Positions 53,238-62,905 of a stretch of DNA of 64,000 bases are shown one piece after another. Below the pieces are notes generated by a model, which saw only the letters and a list, made by a program, of their open reading frames with translations, had not been told where the DNA came from and ran no database searches. Made by a program: the position numbers and the translations under genes. The number at the start of each line of letters is the position of its first letter. The stretch's first letter is position 1. This DNA is from Parapedobacter luteus (lineage in GTDB: Bacteria; Bacteroidota; Bacteroidia; Sphingobacteriales; Sphingobacteriaceae). Location: contig NZ_FUYS01000004.1 of the NCBI RefSeq assembly GCF_900168055.1, positions 124,001 through 188,000 on the forward strand. The letters run 5' to 3'.

Positions 53238-53522
53238 ATGATTAAAAGCTTCAAGCATAAGGGGCTAAAATTGCTCTGGGAGGACGGCAAAACGAGCAAG
53301 TTGCCAGCCGAACAGGTTGCCCGTATTGAGCGAATGCTTGAAATCATCGACAGTGCATCACAGGTGCCGGAGGATTTTGGGGCATTCCCCAATTGGAATA
53401 TCCACAAGCTATCGGGCGACCTGAAAGACTTTTGGAGCGTGAAAGTAAACAAGAACTATCGCATCATCTTCCGTTTTGACGGGCAGCATGTACATGATGT
53501 GGATTACATAGACTATCATTAA
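53238..53522 (+). CDS. higB: HigB-type (RelE superfamily) mRNA interferase toxin
   Basis: A 94-residue RelE/HigB-like protein: MIKSFKHKGLKLLWEDG at the N-terminus, LSGDLKDFWSVKVNKNYRIIFRF in the core and the C-terminal HDVDYIDYH. It matches the plasmid-maintenance killer type (HigB of Proteus Rts1 group). It cleaves ribosome-bound mRNA when free of antitoxin. The toxin gene precedes the antitoxin by 12 bases, the usual higBA order. Confidence 0.9.
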   Translation: MIKSFKHKGLKLLWEDGKTSKLPAEQVARIERMLEIIDSASQVPEDFGAFPNWNIHKLSGDLKDFWSVKVNKNYRIIFRFDGQHVHDVDYIDYH

Positions 53523-53534
53523 GGAGGGCAAAAC

Positions 53535-53837
53535 ATGAAACGTAAAATGCGCCCCGTCCATCCGGGCGAAATATTAAGGGAGGAAGTCATCAACGCGTAT
53601 GACCTGAAAACAGGCGAAGCCGCTAAAATGTTAGGTGTCTCGCGGCAGACGCTTCACAACATCATTCACGAAAAATCCGACATCACGCCTGACATGGCGT
53701 TTCGGATTTCACAGGTGTTTGGCGGCACGGCGGATATTTGGGCGAATATGCAGACCAAATACAATCTGCATCTTGCAGCCGAACGCGCCAAGTCATTCAA
53801 GCTAAAACCCTATCGTGGGCAATTGCAAAGCGTTTAA
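53535..53837 (+). CDS. higA: HigA-type antitoxin (XRE family)
   Basis: A 100-residue HigA antitoxin with PVHPGEILREEVINAYDL and the helix-turn-helix GEAAKMLGVSRQTLHNIIHEK. The C-terminal helices (ADIWANMQTKYNLHLA) are family-typical. It neutralises HigB and likely represses the operon at the palindrome 53209-53226. The pair sits in a degraded mobile-element zone, as such addiction modules often do. Confidence 0.92.
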   Translation: MKRKMRPVHPGEILREEVINAYDLKTGEAAKMLGVSRQTLHNIIHEKSDITPDMAFRISQVFGGTADIWANMQTKYNLHLAAERAKSFKLKPYRGQLQSV

Positions 53838-54119
53838 TATGGCCGATGCCGGGTTTCCTGTTGCCCATGCGGGAGAAGTGCTAACACTCAAAGATACGGA
53901 ATTTAGGTCAAACAATTTGTGGTTTTTCATGGTTTTTGCCGGTTTAATAATTATAAGGCTTTTTTTTCATTAAAACGCAAAATCACTGAGTTTCAACGGT
54001 TTTTACTTGCCCGACCAACGTTTTAAAGCACAGATAAAACATAACACAATGGTAACCTATTCGTAATCACCAGCAGACATTAGTTAAGTTCCTTGCATAG
54101 CGACTTACACATCAACTGC

Positions 54120-55911
54120 ATGGATGTTTCTTCAATTGTTATGTACTTGGGCTTTGTCCTGGCGTCTTATTCTGTCGTGGGAAATGACACCATCCAGACC
54201 CTAGGTACTTTTTTAAGTTCCAATGAACGAAAAAGGTGGTGGGTACTCTGGGCATTTGCGGGAGGCATTCTCGCGTGTACCCTTATATTTGGGTATTTGA
54301 ACCATGCGGGGGATGTTTCTTACGGCAGGCTCGAAAAATATCCGCTACCCGATCCTTTTGAATGGTATTTTCTATTGCCGCCTATTATCTTACTACTCCT
54401 AACCCGTACGGGGATACCGGTGAGTACTTCTTTTTTGATTCTGACCTTCTTCAATCCGGAAAACCTGACCAGTATGGTGACCAAATCGGTCTGGGGGTAT
54501 GTCGTGGCTTTTGTGGCAGCGCTGACGCTGTATTTCACGATTTCGAGGTTATTAAATGCCCTGAAATACTCGCTTATGGCGGACTCCCTTGCTGAAAAAT
54601 CAGGATCTGAGCTGGTAAGCCGCACAAGCGGAATGGTGGCCTCGCAGTACAGGTCGCTAAAACTCTATGATGAAAGCATTGCATACCTGCAAAAGGCCCT
54701 GAAAAACGCGAACCGCCTCAAAGGAACGAACGTACCGACCACCAAGATCATGGTCTACAACGAACTGGGAGCCATTCATTATGAAAAAGCGGATTACGAA
54801 AAAACCATTGAAACGGTAAAAGAGCAGCTCGCATTGATAGCCGAAGCCGGACAGGCCTTTCCCGATTCGTCGTTTCAGCACATGCTCGCAATCCACCTGC
54901 GGCCAGCCTACCTGAATCTTGGGAGATCGTACTATGAACTTGAAGAGCTTGACTCTGCAAAATCTTATTTCAGCAAAGCGAAAGACCTTTATGCGCAAAG
55001 CAGACAGCCCTTACCACCATGGCAGGAGACCGACTTGAATATAAAGCTTGCCGACATCGAAATTGCCGAAGGCGACGCAGATACGGCGTTGGCATACCTC
55101 ACTACCGCCACATCCCTGGTTGCTGAACTTAACGACAGGGAACTGGAGCACGAACTGGATATCGTTTTCAATAGGTACTACGAGCTCATAAACGATTACC
55201 AGAAATCCGATAGCATAAAACGGAAAATAATCGCCCATGTGGCCGACAGGCATCATTCCTCCGCGGAAGCATCCCGGTATATTTTGCAAAAAGAGAAAGC
55301 CAACGCTGACTTGCTCAAAAGCAAGAGCGATCTGCTGCTCGTGCTTTTGGCACTCACGCTGCTGGATCATTGTCGTGGTCATCATTTTTCAGAAAAAAAA
55401 TAAAAAGGCACGGGCCAACTTCGAGCGAATCATAGCGGCACATAAAAACCCGGAACTCAACACGCAGATGCGGGAAAAACAAACGGATCAATCACACGTC
55501 CGTCGGGAAAACGGCAACAACCGCCTGCTCGCCGAAGATACCGAAAGGGAGTTGCTGAACAAACTCGTCGTTTTCGAAACCGGGACAGCCTTCACGGAAA
55601 AGAACTTCACGATATCCAAACTGGCCGCCCTCATGGGCACCAACACCCGGTACGTCAATCACATCTTGCAAAACCACCGAAACAAAAACTTCAACGACTA
55701 CTTAAACAGTTTGCGCATCAAATTTATCATCCAAAAGATGATCGACAACCCCGAGTTCCTGAACTACAAAATTAACTACCTTGCTGAGCTCTCAGGTTAC
55801 TCATCGCATAGTCGTTTTGCGCAGATGTTTAAACAGGAAACCAACATCTCCCCGTCTCAGTTCATTAGCAGACTATCCCAGGAGCAGGAAAAAAGGCGTT
55901 CAGCTCCATGA
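54120..55911 (+). pseudogene. chimeric gene: PiT-like transporter N-terminus fused to TPR-AraC regulator, with a frameshift
   Basis: Reading from ATG 54120, residues 1-150 have five membrane segments and motifs of a PiT-like phosphate permease relative (YSVVGNDTIQTLGTF, TRTGIPVSTSF). At about residue 150 the sequence switches to tetratricopeptide repeats (LYDESIAYLQKALKNA, and later repeats). The frame breaks near 55365 inside a membrane segment: one extra base in ACGCTGCTGGATC separates LLLVLLALTL from WIIVVVIIFQKKNKK. The second frame runs to 55911 and ends in an AraC DNA-binding domain (ISKLAALMGTNTRYVNHILQ). Two damaged genes merged by deletion is the simplest reading. Confidence 0.75.
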
Positions 55912-56044
55912 AACTGTCCATAACCACTCTAACTGTATCACTTTTACGAAAACTGATAGTGTTATGTTTGTATAGGCGCAACAATAGTCGGACGTTTGCA
56001 GTGTCTCGTAACCATCCACATTTGGTTACCCGAACATTGGCAAC

Positions 56045-56971
56045 ATGGAAAAAACGCAGCATGAATTCCAGCTATTGTCACTCCAGGCTTATACGATGGA
56101 AAGCCCACATGTGCAGGACGATGGTGATGCCGGTTATTTCACCGTCATCCGAACGTTCACACCGTTGAAGCTCGCTATCGGATCGCAGCATTACGAAGTA
56201 CCCGGTGACAAACTTGTGTTTATCCGTCCGACAAAGACGATACGCATGTTGTCCGTTGAAGATAGCCGTGGTTTTGTCGTTTCCTTCACCTCATCGTTTT
56301 ATGAGCGGTCCGGATCGGACTCGTACATCCTCAACTCTGCACTTTATTATGATAAAGAGAAAGCCCTGCAGGTGGCCGGCACGGGCGATACGGAAACCGA
56401 TTTCAGGCGGATGATCAATAACCGGCTTGAAAGGTGTCCGGACAAACACACCAACCTGTATGCCGCTGTAGCTCATGCTTGCGTAGAATACCTGCTACTG
56501 GAAGGGCTCCTGTGGTTGCAGTTGGAACCGGCAACTATCAGCAACCGGGCATTTTCGCCGAACCGTACGGTGAATACATTCTTAATCCTCGTGAATCAGC
56601 ACTGCCAGCAACATACTGACGTGGCCTACTATGCCCAACAGTTGCATATCGCCCCCCGAAAGCTCTCCGATCTCTGCTACCAGATCCTGGGCAAGTCGGC
56701 TAAGCGGGTCATAACGGATATCGTACTGACGGCAGCGCTTCATTGCATACGGAACAGTGACCTGTCCATATCGGAAATCGCGTACGAAATGGGGTTTGCC
56801 GAAGAGAGTAACTTCCGCCGGTTTGTCAAAAAACATACCGGCAGGATCCCGTCGGCCTTCAGGAACGAACTCGACCTGCACCATCGAACCAATAAGCTAA
56901 CGGAAAAAACCAACCCAGCGGGCGAACAACGCTGCATGATGGTCAATCACTTAATGACGAAGGGCGCATGA
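56045..56971 (+). CDS. AraC-family transcriptional regulator
   Basis: A 308-residue regulator: a cupin-like N-terminal half (FTVIRTFTPLKLAIGSQHYEVPGD) and a C-terminal AraC domain with VAYYAQQLHIAPRKLSDLCY and AYEMGFAEESNFRRFVKKHTG. Its stop overlaps the start of a receiver gene by four bases (ATGA), so the two are translationally coupled. The target is unknown. Confidence 0.85.
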   Translation: MEKTQHEFQLLSLQAYTMESPHVQDDGDAGYFTVIRTFTPLKLAIGSQHYEVPGDKLVFIRPTKTIRMLSVEDSRGFVVSFTSSFYERSGSDSYILNSALYYDKEKALQVAGTGDTETDFRRMINNRLERCPDKHTNLYAAVAHACVEYLLLEGLLWLQLEPATISNRAFSPNRTVNTFLILVNQHCQQHTDVAYYAQQLHIAPRKLSDLCYQILGKSAKRVITDIVLTAALHCIRNSDLSISEIAYEMGFAEESNFRRFVKKHTGRIPSAFRNELDLHHRTNKLTEKTNPAGEQRCMMVNHLMTKGA

Positions 56972-57363
56972 TGGCAACACTTAGTGAAAAAATACAGCTT
57001 GTTCTGGCAGATGATTGCGCCTTCCAGCGGAGAGCCATCAGCATGTTGGTCGAAAGCCTCCCTGCTTTTGAGCTTATTGCCGTGGCTGAAGACGGCCTGT
57101 CTTTAATAAACCAGCTTTGCAAGCTCCAAACGCTTCCCGGGGCCTGTATACTTGACCTTCATATGCCCGAAATGGATGGAATCACGACGGCCAACGAACT
57201 CTCGGGGAGGTTTCCGTCGATAAAACTATTCGGATACACGTCAACCGAAGACAGGCAAGCGATCGATCAGTTCAAAGGAAACGGGGCATTGTCCGTATTT
57301 CCAAAGGACCAGCCGATAGCGATGCTTGAAGCCATTGAACATTACATCAGGGAAGACGCGTAA
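56968..57363 (+). CDS. stand-alone response regulator receiver
   Basis: A 131-residue receiver-only protein: acidic pocket D15-D16, phospho-acceptor D63 (ILDLHMPEMDG), the Thr/Ser of FGYTSTED and Lys in VFPKDQP. No output domain and no kinase gene next to it. It is coupled by ATGA overlap to the AraC gene upstream. It may modulate that regulator or receive phosphate from a distant kinase. Confidence 0.88.
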   Translation: MMATLSEKIQLVLADDCAFQRRAISMLVESLPAFELIAVAEDGLSLINQLCKLQTLPGACILDLHMPEMDGITTANELSGRFPSIKLFGYTSTEDRQAIDQFKGNGALSVFPKDQPIAMLEAIEHYIREDA

Positions 57364-57515
57364 ACCACGCATGGCCAATGTACGAAGCAACTTTTTTGGG
57401 GTTACTCCGGAAAAAAGACATGAAAACAACATTTTTGAACCCCACAAACCCCATCCACGATTCGCATTTTTGCAGCGGCTCCCATTCAGGGAGTGTTTTC
57501 AATAAGGTAGATGTT

Positions 57516-57551
57516 CTCTGGGGTGGAGCCCTCCACTCCAGAGATTTTTTT
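57516..57551 (+). terminator. terminator-like hairpin in the leader of the lipoprotein gene
   Basis: CTCTGGGGTGGAG (57516-57528) pairs with CTCCACTCCAGAG (57531-57543) with one mismatch and a 2-base loop, followed by a T-run to 57551. The next ATG is at 57563, leaving no room for a promoter between, so transcription of the lipoprotein must read through it or attenuate. Confidence 0.75.
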
Positions 57552-57562
57552 AAGCATACACA

Positions 57563-57913
57563 ATGAAGAGCCTATTAATCATTGTACTCCTGGCCGGAGC
57601 ACTTTTTATCACTTCCTGCCAATCGGCCGGCTACGACCCCGAACCGGCTGGCAACGCCAATGCAGCAATCACCTCCCGCTACGATATCGTAACCCGTTCG
57701 GCAACAAATGCGCGGGGCGATACACTGACGATGACTTTCGACAAAGCCGCTGGTATAGCCATGTTCATCCTGAAAAGCGACACGATATGGCTGGAAGCTG
57801 ACGCCACGGCATCCGGTGTCCGGTATAGCAACGATCGGTATCGCTATACCGAACACCACGGGGTACTGCGGCTTACGAAAGATGGCCAGCCGCTGTTCGA
57901 ACACAAAAGGTAA
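57563..57913 (+). CDS. MliC-like lipoprotein (possible lysozyme inhibitor)
   Basis: A 116-residue lipoprotein: signal peptide MKSLLIIVLLAGALFITSC with lipobox Cys19. The mature domain (ARGDTLTMTFDKAAGIAMFIL, then YRYTEHHGVLRLTKDG) resembles the MliC/PliC beta-barrel that inhibits C-type lysozymes, but it lacks the usual cysteine pair. A stop-overlapping hairpin follows at 57909-57960. Family by eye, moderate certainty. Confidence 0.65.
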   Translation: MKSLLIIVLLAGALFITSCQSAGYDPEPAGNANAAITSRYDIVTRSATNARGDTLTMTFDKAAGIAMFILKSDTIWLEADATASGVRYSNDRYRYTEHHGVLRLTKDGQPLFEHKR

Positions 57914-57960
57914 CGGCCTTCCCTCTTCGACGACGGCGGAAGACACCGCGAACCGTTACC
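57909..57960 (+). terminator. inverted repeat overlapping the lipoprotein stop
   Basis: GGTAACGG (57909-57916, including the stop codon) pairs with CCGTTACC (57953-57960), with an inner CTTCC/GGAAG pair. No U-run. Possible factor-dependent terminator or mRNA-stabilising hairpin. Confidence 0.45.
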
Positions 57961-58145
57961 CTGCTCCGCGGCATCCCGACATTCGCGCAATGCGCAATGA
58001 TGCCGTTCCAGCAAAAGCAAATCAGAAAAAATGATAGGAATATAGCTATTTTGAACACCCACAAAACCTATTGTTTTCATGATCTTTACCGTACATAACG
58101 CAAGGAAAGTGCTCCATCCGGCACATCCTTGAAATATCGTATCAC

Positions 58146-58553
58146 ATGACTGTTGGCGTACCCGAAACTTGCACCATGAAGCTACCAAGCAACGAGCAAC
58201 GTTTATCTTCAGGCTCGCTATCCGACGATAGTGCTCCACGCAAACAGACCGTGCGGGAAAACCAGAAAGGCCCTATAGCGCAAGTCTTTCTCAATAGCTT
58301 AACCGTAGCGGAGATCTGCCGGCGTACAGCCAATGTGACGGACGACCGGTATCGCGAGGCATTCAGGAAAGGGATTCCCATGTTTTACCACGACATGCGC
58401 ACAACCAGACCCAATGAATTTATCCGGGCTAACCCCGACGGTTCGGAAGATTTGGTATGTTATGACATCGCCACTCGGGGTTACACGTTGACAAAGCACC
58501 TCCTGCCCGCCGGCAAAGGACGCTGGGCTTATCTATCGTGCGCAACTAAATAA
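58146..58553 (+). CDS. hypothetical protein
   Basis: A 135-residue protein from ATG 58146; ATG 58176 (MKLPSNEQRLSSG) is an alternative. No membrane or signal sequence. The C-terminal half has a regular pattern (FYHDMRTTRPNEFIRANPDG, then a YTLTKHLLPAGKGRWAYLS end). I do not recognise it, and it could be accessory. It converges with the glutamate synthase-family gene. Confidence 0.5.
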   Translation: MTVGVPETCTMKLPSNEQRLSSGSLSDDSAPRKQTVRENQKGPIAQVFLNSLTVAEICRRTANVTDDRYREAFRKGIPMFYHDMRTTRPNEFIRANPDGSEDLVCYDIATRGYTLTKHLLPAGKGRWAYLSCATK

Positions 58554-58595
58554 ACAAGGCATATTTGAATTGAAGGCGGGACGAGTCAAGCATGA

Positions 58596-60239
58596 TTAAC
58601 CTGTCATCGGCTTCTTCGCCCACGCATATTCCCCGAAATCCACTTCATTGAAATCGGGCTCGAATGATTCCGGACAGCTGATTTTCATCAGGAACTCGAA
58701 CGACGGCGGGTAAGGTTCAGCCAGCAAACTACCTGTGGGAATGTAAGGGTAACTGTCGAGATAGGTTTCCACACGGTTCGGCGATACGCGGCGATGGATA
58801 TGGACGCGGTGAATATGGTCCGGATGCTGGATACCTGCCGCACCCAGTAGCTCACCGGCAGCTTTCACGGTTTCATTGTGAAAGTTAGCCACGCGTATCT
58901 TTTTGTCGGCGACCACCAGCCCCTTCATCAGTTCGGGGTCTTGCGTGGCCACGCCCGCCGGGCAGGTGTTGGCGTTGCACTCCAGCGCCTGTATACAACC
59001 CAGCGCCATCATCATTCCCCGAGCGCTGTTGCAGATATCGGCCCCAAGCGCAAAATTCTTTACCAGATCAAACCCGGTAGCCACCTTGCCCGTGGCGATG
59101 ATCTTGATGTGCCGTTTGAGGTCAAAGCCCGTCAGGCAATCGTACACAAAGGCCAGCGCCTCGCGCAGCGGCATGCCCACCGAGTTGGAAAACTCAAGGG
59201 GTGCGGTACCTGTGCCGCCCTCTCCTCCATCCACGCCCACGAAATCCGGATAGATACCGGTCTTCACCATGGCTTTGCAGATGGCTACAAACTCACTCCG
59301 ATGCCCAATGCAAAGCTTGAAGCCGACAGGTTTGCCGTCCGACAGTTCACGCAGTTCTTTCACAAACCCCAGCAAGCCGATCGGCGTGGAAAACGAACGG
59401 TGATACGGTGGTGAATCCACATCCTTTCCCGGTTCCACCATCCGTATGCGCGCCACTTCTTCCGTCACCTTCGCCGCGGGGAGCATGCCCCCATGGCCCG
59501 GCTTGGCACCCTGGGAAAGCTTGATTTCGATCATCTTAACCTGCGGATGCCGTGCTTTCTGGCTGAATGCCTCCGGGTTGAAACGCCCGTCGGGATGCCG
59601 GCATCCGAAATATGCGGTGCCGATCTGCCACACGACATCGCCGCCGCCACGCAGGTGGTAATCCGTCAGTCCTCCTTCGCCGGTATTGTGGTAAAACCCA
59701 CCGATTTTGGCTCCTTCATTGAGCGCGACAATTGCGTTTCGGCTCAAAGAACCGTAGCTCATCGCCGAGATATTGAAGACGCTGCTGGAGTACGGCTGTC
59801 GGCATTGCGGCCCGCCTACCGTTACCCGCGGCTTTTCATTCACCTTAAAATAGTCAAGTGCATTAATGCTGTGGCTCAACCATTCGTAGTTATTGGCATA
59901 CACATCCAATTGCGTACCGAAGGCGGTGGTGTCGCGTTCACGTTTGGACCGCTGATAGATCACACTGCGATGAAGCCGGTTAAATGGACGTCCGTCTGTA
60001 TCGCTCTCCACAAAATACTGCTGGATTTCAGGGCGGATACTTTCAAATAAATAACGCAACCTCCCGAGCAACGGAAAGTTCCGCCGAATGGCACGCCTGG
60101 TCTGGACAATATCCATGATGCCCAATCCAATCAGGGGGCCTAAGACCACCAGACTCCATAATATCGGCGGCCACAGGAGTCTCACGGCCAACACCGTGGA
60201 AACAATAATTACAGCGCCGTATATAAATTTCTTTCGCAT
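58596..60239 (-). CDS. FMN-binding glutamate synthase family protein (membrane-anchored)
   Basis: A 547-residue protein. Two N-terminal membrane segments (about 5-45) anchor a GltB-type FMN-binding barrel: ISAMSYGSLSRNAIVALNEGA, GTGLE-like GEGGLTDYHLRGGGDV, VGVDGGEGGTGTAPLEF and the Fe-S-type cysteine cluster of CNANTCPAGVATQ. Such proteins occur without the amidotransferase half and are probably flavin oxidoreductases of unclear substrate, not glutamate synthase proper. Single gene. Confidence 0.87.
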   Translation of the reverse strand: MRKKFIYGAVIIVSTVLAVRLLWPPILWSLVVLGPLIGLGIMDIVQTRRAIRRNFPLLGRLRYLFESIRPEIQQYFVESDTDGRPFNRLHRSVIYQRSKRERDTTAFGTQLDVYANNYEWLSHSINALDYFKVNEKPRVTVGGPQCRQPYSSSVFNISAMSYGSLSRNAIVALNEGAKIGGFYHNTGEGGLTDYHLRGGGDVVWQIGTAYFGCRHPDGRFNPEAFSQKARHPQVKMIEIKLSQGAKPGHGGMLPAAKVTEEVARIRMVEPGKDVDSPPYHRSFSTPIGLLGFVKELRELSDGKPVGFKLCIGHRSEFVAICKAMVKTGIYPDFVGVDGGEGGTGTAPLEFSNSVGMPLREALAFVYDCLTGFDLKRHIKIIATGKVATGFDLVKNFALGADICNSARGMMMALGCIQALECNANTCPAGVATQDPELMKGLVVADKKIRVANFHNETVKAAGELLGAAGIQHPDHIHRVHIHRRVSPNRVETYLDSYPYIPTGSLLAEPYPPSFEFLMKISCPESFEPDFNEVDFGEYAWAKKPMTG

Positions 60240-60424
60240 GGGTTATATCCGTTTTATTCAACGCGTCCACTGAAATGCTTTCGAAAAGTGTGGTTTGCAC
60301 GAACCGCAAAACTACCTGCCGCCCATTAAACGAAACTTAAACAACCATTAGAACTTGATTAAAAATCGCCAGCGACATTAAAACGACATTAACGCGGCAG
60401 TGTACCGGCCAGATAAAAAAACAT

Positions 60425-61915
60425 TTATTTCATACTGCCTGTTTCCCTAAATCGGGTGTGCCAGCTGAATGCTTCTTCAAGGATATGCGGCGTATGGCCT
60501 CCCCGTAATGCCTGGGCCCGGTCAAAGTAAGACTGCAAAGCCTCCCGGTAATCCGGATGCACACAGTTGTCGATAATCGTTTGTGCACGTTCGCGGGGAG
60601 CCAAGCCGCGCAGGTCAGCAAGCCCGATGTCTGTGACCAGGATATCGACGTCATGCTCGGTATGATCGACATGTGATACCATAGGCAACACATGTGAAAT
60701 ATTGTCATCCTTGGAAGCAGCCTGGGCCACGAAAATGCTGAGGTAGGCATTTCTTGCAAAGTCACCCGAACCGCCTATGCCATTCATGATGTTTGTACCG
60801 CCGATGTGTGTCGAATTGACGTTCCCGTAGATATCAAACTCGATGGCTGTATTAATCGCGATGACCCCCAGACGGCGGATTAAACCGGGTGTGTTGCTGA
60901 TGTTCTGCGGTCTCAGCACAATCCGGTCTTTATACCTCTGCAAATTACTGAAAACCCGGTCATAGCATTCGGACGAAACGGTGATTGAAGATGCTGAAGC
61001 AAAACTCATCTTTCCGCTATCCAGCAAATCGAACGTACTGTCTTGCAAAACTTCCGAAAACATCCGCAGGTCGTAAAAATTGCTGTCCTTGAAACCGGAT
61101 AGCACCGCATTGGCTACTTTGCCAATACCGGCCTGCAAGGGTAGTAACCTATCCGTAAGATGGCCCTTTTTGACTTCATCTTCAAAAAACCGGAGCAAAT
61201 GCTGGGCGATGGCCGTGGTCTTGGCATCCGGTGGGGCAATATCAGCCGGACTATCCTGGATATCGGTAAATACGATGGCGGCGATCTTGTTGATATCAAC
61301 CGGGATGGAACGCCTGCCAATACGATTCTCCGGCGCCACAATTGGAATCACATTGCGGTGTGGATAATTCTCCGGCTGGAAAATATCGTGCAGGCCGTAA
61401 ATGGATTCGGGCACTTTGGTATTGATCTCGATGATTATTTTTTTGGCTAAACTGAGAAACGTCACCGAGTTGCCTACCGAAGTCGTTGGCACGACGCTCC
61501 CATCACGTTCAATGAAGGCTGCTTCTATCACGGCAATGTCCACCGGGGGAAGACATTGGTTATGCAGCAGTTCGGCACTTTCGCTGAGGTGCTGGTCGAT
61601 AAACAACACCTCTCCTTTATTGATTGCTTCCCGAAGTATCCGGTCTACCTGAAACGGCATTCGCTTGGCCAGTGCGCCCGCACGGGTAAGCTTGGCGTCG
61701 GTGTCATGCCCCAATGAGGCGCCGGTCATCAACGTCACTTTCAACTCCTCCTTTTCCGCACGTTTGGCCAATGCGTCGAGCACCACTTTGCTGTCACCGG
61801 CTTTCGTAAACCCGCTTGCTCCCACCACCATACCGTGCTGGAACAGCTGGGCGGCCTGCTCGGCGTTGACGACCTTATCAAACAATTCTTCGGCTTTGAT
61901 TCTTTCGTATGACAT
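60425..61915 (-). CDS. acetyl-CoA hydrolase/transferase family (succinyl-CoA:acetate CoA-transferase-like)
   Basis: A 496-residue family I CoA-transferase of the acetyl-CoA hydrolase/transferase group. The N-terminal ASGFTKAGDSKVVLDAL fits the succinate CoA-transferase subgroup. The likely catalytic Glu288 is in MFSEVLQDSTF, and GIGGSGDFARNA near 390 forms the oxyanion/CoA loop. It moves CoA between acetate and succinyl-CoA, linking acetate metabolism to the TCA cycle. It is divergent from an AraC regulator with 141 bases between, which may control it. Confidence 0.88.
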   Translation of the reverse strand: MSYERIKAEELFDKVVNAEQAAQLFQHGMVVGASGFTKAGDSKVVLDALAKRAEKEELKVTLMTGASLGHDTDAKLTRAGALAKRMPFQVDRILREAINKGEVLFIDQHLSESAELLHNQCLPPVDIAVIEAAFIERDGSVVPTTSVGNSVTFLSLAKKIIIEINTKVPESIYGLHDIFQPENYPHRNVIPIVAPENRIGRRSIPVDINKIAAIVFTDIQDSPADIAPPDAKTTAIAQHLLRFFEDEVKKGHLTDRLLPLQAGIGKVANAVLSGFKDSNFYDLRMFSEVLQDSTFDLLDSGKMSFASASSITVSSECYDRVFSNLQRYKDRIVLRPQNISNTPGLIRRLGVIAINTAIEFDIYGNVNSTHIGGTNIMNGIGGSGDFARNAYLSIFVAQAASKDDNISHVLPMVSHVDHTEHDVDILVTDIGLADLRGLAPRERAQTIIDNCVHPDYREALQSYFDRAQALRGGHTPHILEEAFSWHTRFRETGSMK

Positions 61916-62056
61916 GGCATTTATTTTTATCTCCTTGCAATAATAAGGGTTATCTGTCCGCTACAGTTATCGTTTGACGTCATATTTTTATCCGTTTTAG
62001 ACAAACAGTCGTATTTTCTGCTTATTTTAGCCCACAAAAAGCGATTATAGCAGCGG

Positions 62057-62869
62057 ATGGGACATTACGTAAGCAGGTATTATATTACGGAAGTGGATCG
62101 TTTTCCGGATACGATTTATTGCCATCACGCCGTGATGGGCGAAAAATTCATTCCCGAGCACGAGCACAAAAAAGGCCAGTTCCTCTACACGGAGGGTGGC
62201 GTGGTATACCTCAACACCCCTCAACAGTCTTATTTTTTACCTGCAAGGCACTACATCTGGATTCCGGCCGGTGTACGGCATAGTATTCATCCCAGCACAC
62301 CCAAGGTCATCATGCGCAACCTGTATTTTCCGGTATCTGCATGCGATGACGTTTTTTTTTCCAAAACGGCTATCTATCCGGTCGACAATTTATTGATGGA
62401 GTTGATGATGTTTACCAACCGCTGGAACGGCAACATCCGCCCGGAAGAGGAAAGCAGGTACAGTATCGCCAAGGCATTCAAAATGTTGCTTCCTGAGCTT
62501 GGCAGGGGCGCTTTACCGCTGGCACTGCCCTACCCGGGCGATAGCCGGCTGGTAAAAATCGTGGAATACCTCGACGAGCATGTTGCCGACAACATCGGGT
62601 TTAAACATGTTGCCGATCATTTCGGCGTAAGCGAACGGTCATTAGCGCGTTTATTCCAAAAGGACCTCAACATGTCTTTTATCCAGTATTTTACCATTTT
62701 ACGGATGCTGAAAGGCTTGAAATTGTTACTTGATGACAAGCTCAGCATCAATGAAGTGGCCTCAAAAGTGGGATATAGCAGCCTGCCCACCTTCAGCAAT
62801 ACCTTTACTAAAATCATCGGCGTAAGGCCGAGTGAATATGTCAAGCACCGTGGGCTATGGTACAAATAA
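62057..62869 (+). CDS. AraC-family transcriptional regulator (cupin type)
   Basis: A 270-residue regulator with an N-terminal cupin (IPEHEHKKGQFLYTEGGVVY, HYIWIPAGVRHSIHP) holding metal-binding-type histidines, and a C-terminal AraC domain (VADHFGVSERSLARLFQKDLN and KVGYSSLPTFSNTFTKIIG). It is divergent from the CoA-transferase gene and precedes the DUF1080 lipoprotein by 36 bases, so either could be its target. Confidence 0.87.
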   Translation: MGHYVSRYYITEVDRFPDTIYCHHAVMGEKFIPEHEHKKGQFLYTEGGVVYLNTPQQSYFLPARHYIWIPAGVRHSIHPSTPKVIMRNLYFPVSACDDVFFSKTAIYPVDNLLMELMMFTNRWNGNIRPEEESRYSIAKAFKMLLPELGRGALPLALPYPGDSRLVKIVEYLDEHVADNIGFKHVADHFGVSERSLARLFQKDLNMSFIQYFTILRMLKGLKLLLDDKLSINEVASKVGYSSLPTFSNTFTKIIGVRPSEYVKHRGLWYK

Positions 62870-62905
62870 CACAAATCAATTGACACTAACCTCAATGGCG
62901 ATTAC

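Noticed and set aside
50657-58600. Second intact integrative element at tRNA-Gly
   Set aside because: No matching tRNA-Gly 3' repeat was found to the right and the integrase is broken, so boundaries cannot be supported.
58596-60239. Glutamate synthase large subunit (gltB)
   Set aside because: Only the FMN-binding domain is present, with membrane segments in front; no amidotransferase domain, so it belongs to the stand-alone family.
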